From positions 1 through 64,000 of the forward strand of contig CAZCOA010000008.1 in the NCBI GenBank assembly GCA_964500225.1: DNA of 64,000 nt. Reading direction: 5' to 3'. The notes beneath the pieces are model-generated. The model was not told the DNA's origin and did no database searches. It saw only the letters and a list, made by a program, of their open reading frames with translations. This DNA is from JAAYDY01 sp964500225. GTDB lineage: Bacteria; Planctomycetota; Phycisphaerae; FEN-1346; JAACEH01. This document shows positions 58,935 through 64,000 of this stretch, one piece after another (the first letter of the stretch is position 1; each line of letters starts with the position of its first letter). Made by a program: the position numbers and the translations under genes.

Positions 58935-59606
58935 ATGGCATGCAACGAAGCCACGCCGGGCGGCGGAACCCGGGAGCGATTGCTTCAGAGTGCCTGCGAG
59001 GTATTTGCAGCCAAAGGGTACCGTGAGGCGACCATCGCGGAGATCTGCGAACGAGCCGGTGCGAACATTGCAGCGGTGAACTACTATTTCCGCGACAAGG
59101 CGTCGCTGTATGTGGAGGCGTGGCGGGTGTCGTTTCAGGAATCCATCGCGCGCCACCCGCCGGACGGCGGCGTGCCGCCCGATGCGTCGGCCGAGGAGCG
59201 GCTCTGCGGACGCATCCGGGCGTTGGTTCACCGCGTCGCCGATGTTCAGAGCAACGAATTCCGTATCATCCACAAGGAACTCGCCCAGCCGACGGGGCTG
59301 TTGGCCGAGGTGATGGCCGAGTCGATCAATCCGATCCGCCAGGGGCTGGAGGAGCTGGTTCGCGAGTTGATCGGCCCGGGCGCGTCGGCGGAAGAAATCC
59401 GCCTGTGCCAGATGAGCGTCCGGGCCCAGTGTTTCGACATAATGATCCACCGGCAACGTCCTCCCCTGGCCCGCGGACCAGATCCCCTGCCGGCCCAGCC
59501 TCTGGACGTGAACGTGGTGGCCGATCACATCGCCCGGTTCAGCCTGGCAGGAATTCGTGACATGCGGCAGCGCATCATGGAGCGGCGGTCGGCAACGCAG
59601 TCGTAG
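58935..59606 (+). CDS. TetR/AcrR family repressor
   Basis: 223 residues. The N-terminal helix-turn-helix reads LLQSACEVFAAKGYREATIA followed by ERAGANIAAVNYYFRDKASL, canonical TetR. The longer C-terminal ligand domain has EFRIIHKELAQPTGLLAEVM and QMSVRAQCFDIMIHRQRPPL, which fits the CerR/DUF1956 subgroup. It very probably represses the efflux operon that follows 45 bases downstream, and itself. The ATG at 58935 has GGAGA nine bases upstream. An inducer cannot be predicted. Confidence 0.93.
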   Translation: MACNEATPGGGTRERLLQSACEVFAAKGYREATIAEICERAGANIAAVNYYFRDKASLYVEAWRVSFQESIARHPPDGGVPPDASAEERLCGRIRALVHRVADVQSNEFRIIHKELAQPTGLLAEVMAESINPIRQGLEELVRELIGPGASAEEIRLCQMSVRAQCFDIMIHRQRPPLARGPDPLPAQPLDVNVVADHIARFSLAGIRDMRQRIMERRSATQS

Positions 59607-59650
59607 GCCGGCTCGCGGACCGCTGCTCTCGGAGTGCAGAAGGAGTGGCA

Positions 59651-60895
59651 ATGAAAAGAACGGTAACGTTGGTTCTGGTGCTGGCGGTTCTCGGCGGGCT
59701 GGGATGGCTCGTGCACCGGCGTCTGACGGAGGCCGCGTCCGACAAGGGCCCGGACGGTCCGCCGGCCACGCCGGTGGCCGTGGCCGAGGTGCGTCGAGGG
59801 CTGATCCGCGACGTGCAGACGTTCACCGGGACGCTCTTGCCGGCGGCGCAGTTTGTGGTGTCGCCCAAGACGGCCGGACGTCTGGAGACCCTGACCGTGG
59901 ACATCGGCGACGAGGTCACCAGCGGCACGCTCATCGCCACGCTGGACGACCAGGAGTACGAGCGTCTGGTGGAAGTGGCGCAGGCCGAGCGTGACGTGGC
60001 CCAGGCCAACGTCGAGGAAGCCGCCAGCACTCTGGAGATGGCCCGCCGCGAATACGATCGGGCCAAGGCACTTCAAGCCAAGGGCATTGCCAGCCCGGCC
60101 GAATTGGACACGGCGGAGACGCAATTCAAGGCGGCCGACGCCAAACTCAAGGTGGCCCAGGCACAGGTGAGCCAGCGTGAAGCCGCTCTGCACGCGGCAC
60201 AGGTGCGGCTTGGATACACGCGGATCGCGCCCGAGTGGTCCGAGGGCGCCGCGACGTGGGTCGTCGGAGAACGGTTCGCCGACCAGGGCGACATGCTGAG
60301 GGCCAACGATCCGATCGTCTCGCTGCTGGACCTCAGCACCGTCAAGGCTGTCGTGCACGTGACGGAGCGCGACTATCCGAAGATCACCGTCGGTCAGCGC
60401 GTCCTGGTGACGACCGACGCCTTTGGCGACCGGACCTTCGAGGGCCGCGTGGCTCGCCTGTCGCCGGTCGTCAAGGAAACCTCGCGCCAGGCTCGCGTCG
60501 AGGTGTCCGTCCCAAACCCAGAGCGGTTATTGAAGGCGGGGATGTTCGTGCGTGCCCAGATCGAGTTCGACCGTCGCCAGGATGCCGTGATCGTGCCGAG
60601 CGACGCCGTCGTCAGGCGCAACGAGCAGGTCGGCGTGTTCCTGGCAGACCTGGAAGCGGGCGTGGCCTGGTTTGTTCCGATCGAGGTGGGCATTGTCGAA
60701 GGCGAGATGACGGAAATCCGCCGCCCGGCCCTGTCGGGGCTGGTCGTGGTGCTGGGGCAGCACCTGCTTGAGGATGGCGGGCGGATTGTTGTGCCGACCC
60801 AGGAATCGAAACCGGCAGCGGCCACGCAGGGCGCCGCAACGGACTCAGCGACGAAACAACCGGCGGCGCCGTCCGCGGGAGGTCCGACGCGATGA
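59651..60895 (+). CDS. RND efflux periplasmic adaptor (HlyD/MFP family)
   Basis: 414 residues. A signal anchor (TVTLVLVLAVLGGLGWLV) precedes the lipoyl-like domain (VVSPKTAGRLETLTVDIGDE), an alpha-hairpin (about 105-190, AQAERDVAQANVEEAASTLE) and the beta-barrel domain (KAVVHVTERDYPKITVGQRV). A membrane-proximal domain (VEVSVPNPERLLKAGMFVRA) follows. It links the inner-membrane RND pump to an outer-membrane channel. The C-terminal about 40 residues are an Ala/Pro/Thr tail. The ATG at 59651 has AAGGAG five bases upstream. Its stop overlaps the pump start (ATGA). Confidence 0.94.
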   Translation: MKRTVTLVLVLAVLGGLGWLVHRRLTEAASDKGPDGPPATPVAVAEVRRGLIRDVQTFTGTLLPAAQFVVSPKTAGRLETLTVDIGDEVTSGTLIATLDDQEYERLVEVAQAERDVAQANVEEAASTLEMARREYDRAKALQAKGIASPAELDTAETQFKAADAKLKVAQAQVSQREAALHAAQVRLGYTRIAPEWSEGAATWVVGERFADQGDMLRANDPIVSLLDLSTVKAVVHVTERDYPKITVGQRVLVTTDAFGDRTFEGRVARLSPVVKETSRQARVEVSVPNPERLLKAGMFVRAQIEFDRRQDAVIVPSDAVVRRNEQVGVFLADLEAGVAWFVPIEVGIVEGEMTEIRRPALSGLVVVLGQHLLEDGGRIVVPTQESKPAAATQGAATDSATKQPAAPSAGGPTR

Positions 60896-63800
60896 ACATC
60901 TCCCGCTTTACAGTGCATCGTCCGGTATTCACAACGATGGTCACACTGGTGGTGGTGCTGCTGGGCCTGGTGGCGCTGCTGCGGCTGCCGGTGGACCTGA
61001 TGCCGGACATATCGTATCCGACGTTGAGCGTTTCGACGAGCTACGAGAACGCCAGCCCGGAGGAGATCGAGGAACTCATCACCAAGCCGATCGAAGAGGC
61101 GCTCAGTGCCGTGCCGGGGGTGGAGGAAGTGGCCTCGACGTCGGTCGAAGGGGCCAGCAGCATCACCGTCAAGTTCTCGTGGGGAACGGACCTGGACGCC
61201 GCGGCCAACGACGTGCGGGACCGGTTGGACCGGGTGATCCCGCGGTTGCCGGACGATGCCGACCGGCCGGTGCTCCGGAAATTCGATCTGGCGAGTTTCC
61301 CGATCCTGATCCTGGGCGCCTCGAGCGAACTGGATCCGGTTCAGATGCGCGAATTGATCGAAGACCAGGTCAAGTACCGGATCGAGCGCGTCCCCGGCGT
61401 GGCGGCCATGGACATCTGGGGCGGCCTCAGCCGCGAGATTCACGTCAACATTCACGCCGACCGGATCAAGGCGCTGGGTCTGTCGCTGGAGGAGATCATG
61501 CAGCGGCTCAGGGCCGGCAACGTGAACGTTCCGGCCGGGTCGCTCGACCGCGGCAGCTTCGGCGTGATGGTCCGAACGCAGGGCACGTTCACCAGCATCG
61601 ATCAGATTCGCCGCACGGTGATCGGTTCGCCGGACGGCGTGCCGGTGGAACTGGGATCGGTGGCCGACGTGGAAGACTCGTGGGAAAAGGTTTCGCGGAT
61701 CGTTCGCGTGAACGGTCGGTCGGGCATCCGGCTGTCGGTGAACAAGCAGTCGGGCAAGAATACGGTCGAAGTGGCCCGGGGCGTCCTGGCCGAAATCGAG
61801 GCCATAAACCGCGACCTGCCGCAATTGCGCCTGGTGCCGATCATCGACTCGTCGGACTACATCCAGCGGTCGATCTCGAACGTCGGTTCGTCGGCTGTTT
61901 ACGGTGGGTCGCTGGCGGTGCTGGTGCTGCTGGTGTTCCTGCGCAGCCTGCGGAGCACGGCGGTCATCGCCACGGCGATCCCGGTGTCAATCATCGCGAC
62001 GTTCGCGCTGATGTACTTCGGGAATTTCACGCTCAACATCATGACGCTGGGCGGTCTGGCACTGGGCATCGGCATGCTGCTGGACAACTCGATCGTCGTA
62101 CTGGAGAACATCCACCGCCTGCACGAGTCGGGCCGCAAGCCGACCGAAGCGGCCGTGGACGGCGCCGGCGAGGTGACCTCGGCGATCATCTCGAGCACGC
62201 TGACGACGCTGGCGGTGTTCCTGCCGCTGGTGTTCGTCCGCGGCATGAGCGGCGTCATGTTCAAGGAGCTGTCGTTCGTCGTGTCGTTCAGCCTGTTGTG
62301 CTCGCTGGGCGTGGCATTGACGCTGGTTCCCATGCTGGCGGCCAAACTGCTGCGGCGCGAGGAACAAAAGGAAATCCGCGACACGCTTGGACATCGCTTG
62401 TATATGCTCACCGGCGCTGCGTTTGCGGCCGTCGAGAGCAGCTACAAAGACATCCTGCACTGGGCTCTGTCGCACCGGCCGACGGTCATCGTCGCGTCGT
62501 TGGCGGTGCTGGGCGGAAGTCTGGCGCTGTATCCGCTGATCGGCAGCGAACTGATGCCGGCGACCGACGAGAGCGAAATCCGCATCAGCGCTGAGATGGC
62601 CGTGGGCACCCGCGTGGAGGTCGTGTCGGAGCACATGCGCGCGGTGGAACGGATCGTCGAGCAGACGATCCGGCCCGAGGAAATCAAAAGCATGGTCGTT
62701 AGCGCCGGCGGCAATCCCTGGCAAAGTGGGGGAAGCCATGTGTGCGAGATGCGCATAGGGCTGGTGCCGATCAGCCAGCGGACACGGTCGAGCGAACAGA
62801 TCGCCGTGGAGCTACGCAAGCGGCTGGGCAAATTACCCGGCATGGCGATCCGCACGCGGGCGGGCCAGGGGATGGTGGGGCGCATGATGGGCGGCTCGGG
62901 CGGCAACAGCGTGCAGATCGACATCCGGGGCCACGATCTTCGGATCGCCGACGAGCTGGCCGCGCGGGTCCGCACGATCGTCGAGGGAGTGCCCGGGGTA
63001 ACCGACACCCAGCTCAGCCGCGAGTCGGGCACGCCGGAAGAGTTCATTCACATCGACCGCGACAAGGCGGCCGACCTGGGCGTGTCGGTCGAGCAGATCG
63101 CGGACATGCTCCAGACGGCTCTGGGCGGCACGACGGCCGGCTACTTCCGCGAGGGCGGCGACGAGTACGCCATTCTTGTCAAGCTCAAGGACGCCGAGCG
63201 GCACACGATCCGGGACATTCTCGACCTGACGCTTCTGAACCGCAACGGCGAGTCGGTCGTGCTGAGCAATGTGGTCTCGAGCGAACCTCAGACCGGCCCC
63301 GTGAAGATCGAACGCAAGGACCAGGAACGGCTGGTCACGGTCTCGGCAAACATCTCGGGCCGCGACCTCGGCAGCGTGCTGGCCGACGTTCAGGAGAGAC
63401 TCCGCAGCGTCCCTCGGCCGCAGGGCTTCGCCATCGTCTTCAGCGGCGACTACGAGGACCAAGTGGAGGCCGAGCGCGAGTTGCTGCTCAGCTTCGTGCT
63501 GGCGCTGGTCCTGGTGTACATGGTCATGGCCTGCCAGTTTGAGTCGCTCCGCGACCCGTTCGTCGTGATGTTCAGCGTGCCCCTGGCGGCCGTGGGCGTG
63601 CTGCTGATTCTGTTCCTCACCAAGACGACATTCAACATCCAATCCTACATCGGCTGCATCATGCTGGGCGGCATCGTGGTCAACAATGCGATCATCCTGG
63701 TGGACCACATCAACCTGCTGCGACGGCGCGACGGCATGGCCCTGCGCGACGCGATCGAGGAGGCGGGGCGTCGCCGGCTCCGGCCGATCATGATGACCGC

Positions 63801-63987
63801 CCTGACGACCGTGTTCGGCCTGGTGCCGATGGCGCTGGGGCTCGGCGAGAGCGGCGAGGCCCAGGCGCCGCTGGCCCGGGCGGTGATCGGCGGGCTGGCC
63901 AGTTCGACGCTGATCACGCTCCTGGTCGTGCCGGTGGTGTACAGCATCTTCGAACGCAAGAAACCTCAGACGGAGGTTGTCGAATGA
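60892..63987 (+). CDS. RND family efflux pump, inner-membrane permease
   Basis: 1031 residues, full length for the AcrB/CzcA class. A first helix (FTTMVTLVVVLLGLVALLRL) is followed by DLMPDISYPTLSVSTSYENA, two large periplasmic loops and helices with GGLALGIGMLLDNSIVVLEN, which carries the proton-relay Asp. The second half includes SELMPATDESEIRISAEMAV, FVLALVLVYMVMACQFESLR and GGIVVNNAIILVDHINLLRR. It is closer to the HAE1/MdtB-like than the heavy-metal branch, judging by the missing DFG-type metal motif. Substrates are not predictable. It overlaps both neighbours by 4 bases. Confidence 0.95.
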   Translation: MNISRFTVHRPVFTTMVTLVVVLLGLVALLRLPVDLMPDISYPTLSVSTSYENASPEEIEELITKPIEEALSAVPGVEEVASTSVEGASSITVKFSWGTDLDAAANDVRDRLDRVIPRLPDDADRPVLRKFDLASFPILILGASSELDPVQMRELIEDQVKYRIERVPGVAAMDIWGGLSREIHVNIHADRIKALGLSLEEIMQRLRAGNVNVPAGSLDRGSFGVMVRTQGTFTSIDQIRRTVIGSPDGVPVELGSVADVEDSWEKVSRIVRVNGRSGIRLSVNKQSGKNTVEVARGVLAEIEAINRDLPQLRLVPIIDSSDYIQRSISNVGSSAVYGGSLAVLVLLVFLRSLRSTAVIATAIPVSIIATFALMYFGNFTLNIMTLGGLALGIGMLLDNSIVVLENIHRLHESGRKPTEAAVDGAGEVTSAIISSTLTTLAVFLPLVFVRGMSGVMFKELSFVVSFSLLCSLGVALTLVPMLAAKLLRREEQKEIRDTLGHRLYMLTGAAFAAVESSYKDILHWALSHRPTVIVASLAVLGGSLALYPLIGSELMPATDESEIRISAEMAVGTRVEVVSEHMRAVERIVEQTIRPEEIKSMVVSAGGNPWQSGGSHVCEMRIGLVPISQRTRSSEQIAVELRKRLGKLPGMAIRTRAGQGMVGRMMGGSGGNSVQIDIRGHDLRIADELAARVRTIVEGVPGVTDTQLSRESGTPEEFIHIDRDKAADLGVSVEQIADMLQTALGGTTAGYFREGGDEYAILVKLKDAERHTIRDILDLTLLNRNGESVVLSNVVSSEPQTGPVKIERKDQERLVTVSANISGRDLGSVLADVQERLRSVPRPQGFAIVFSGDYEDQVEAERELLLSFVLALVLVYMVMACQFESLRDPFVVMFSVPLAAVGVLLILFLTKTTFNIQSYIGCIMLGGIVVNNAIILVDHINLLRRRDGMALRDAIEEAGRRRLRPIMMTALTTVFGLVPMALGLGESGEAQAPLARAVIGGLASSTLITLLVVPVVYSIFERKKPQTEVVE

Positions 63988-64000
63988 GAATCCGAGTCTT
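63984..64000 (+). CDS. Start of next efflux-operon gene, cut by window edge
   Basis: An ATG overlapping the pump stop (ATGA) begins MRIRV before the window ends. Coupling implies it belongs to the same operon. A second RND subunit or a TolC-like outer-membrane channel is likely from context only. Confidence 0.5.

Noticed and set aside
59573..59650. Separate promoter for the efflux adaptor
   Set aside because: The 45-base gap holds no convincing hexamers; the adaptor is more simply read from the tetR promoter.

Overview
The window looks like a chromosomal segment of a Planctomycetota bacterium, probably from the Phycisphaerae side of the phylum. This is an inference from content. It is GC-rich, with Gram-negative envelope genes (Kdo transferase, an outer-membrane barrel, an RND pump). 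It also has a very long SecA, a small Hc1-type histone-like protein, zinc-ribbon and heme-like exported proteins of planctomycete style, an alpha-L-fucosidase, and two MoxR/DUF58 clusters. No prophage, insertion sequence, rRNA or cas gene was recognised.

Layout. 1-5852: partial proS, a YhaM-like HD nuclease, a YlbF-family protein and RNase R, so three neighbouring genes concern RNA turnover. 6117-12298: an Hc1-like protein, a MoxR-DUF58-BatA/VWA operon, an MBL-fold hydrolase and a zinc-ribbon protein. 12299-13445: a single type I-C CRISPR repeat beside a gene fragment, then a Thr-Tyr-Gly tRNA operon. 13492-17329: two large exported proteins, one a TPR protein. 17718-23794: a secA-kdtA-proB operon. 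23799-27540: a flavin reductase, a 40-residue basic protein with a consensus promoter, and an RDD-SpoIIM pair. 27507-33165: a five-gene MoxR/DUF58/DUF4350/DUF4129 operon. 33277-38613: a heme-like exported protein and carAB. 39094-46513: a kinase-fold protein, a fucosidase, a GGDEF/EAL protein broken by one stop codon, a GATase-like exported protein and a creatininase-like protein. 46654-51192: a metallophosphoesterase, a VWA/HEAT exported protein and RtcB. 51451-58798: an outer-membrane barrel, an exported protein, two tandem FecR-domain proteins and a CHASE2-adenylate cyclase. 58935-64000: a TetR regulator and an RND efflux operon that continues off the edge.

Promoters are easy to read here: more than twenty fit a sigma70-type pattern (TTGnnn, 15-19 but mostly 17 bases, TAnnnT). 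They help choose starts and delimit operons. In two places (before proS and before the cyclase) a terminator hairpin straddles the predicted transcription start, so only read-through RNA could fold it.

The best leads are the nonsense codon exactly at the Trp of the EAL signature, the solitary CRISPR repeat, the SecA expansion (an 8-Cys insert plus a repeated W-containing motif), the FecR-FecR-CHASE2 cyclase block, the promoter/terminator overlaps, and the highly expressed-looking 40-aa basic protein. No wholly new defence-type system was found.
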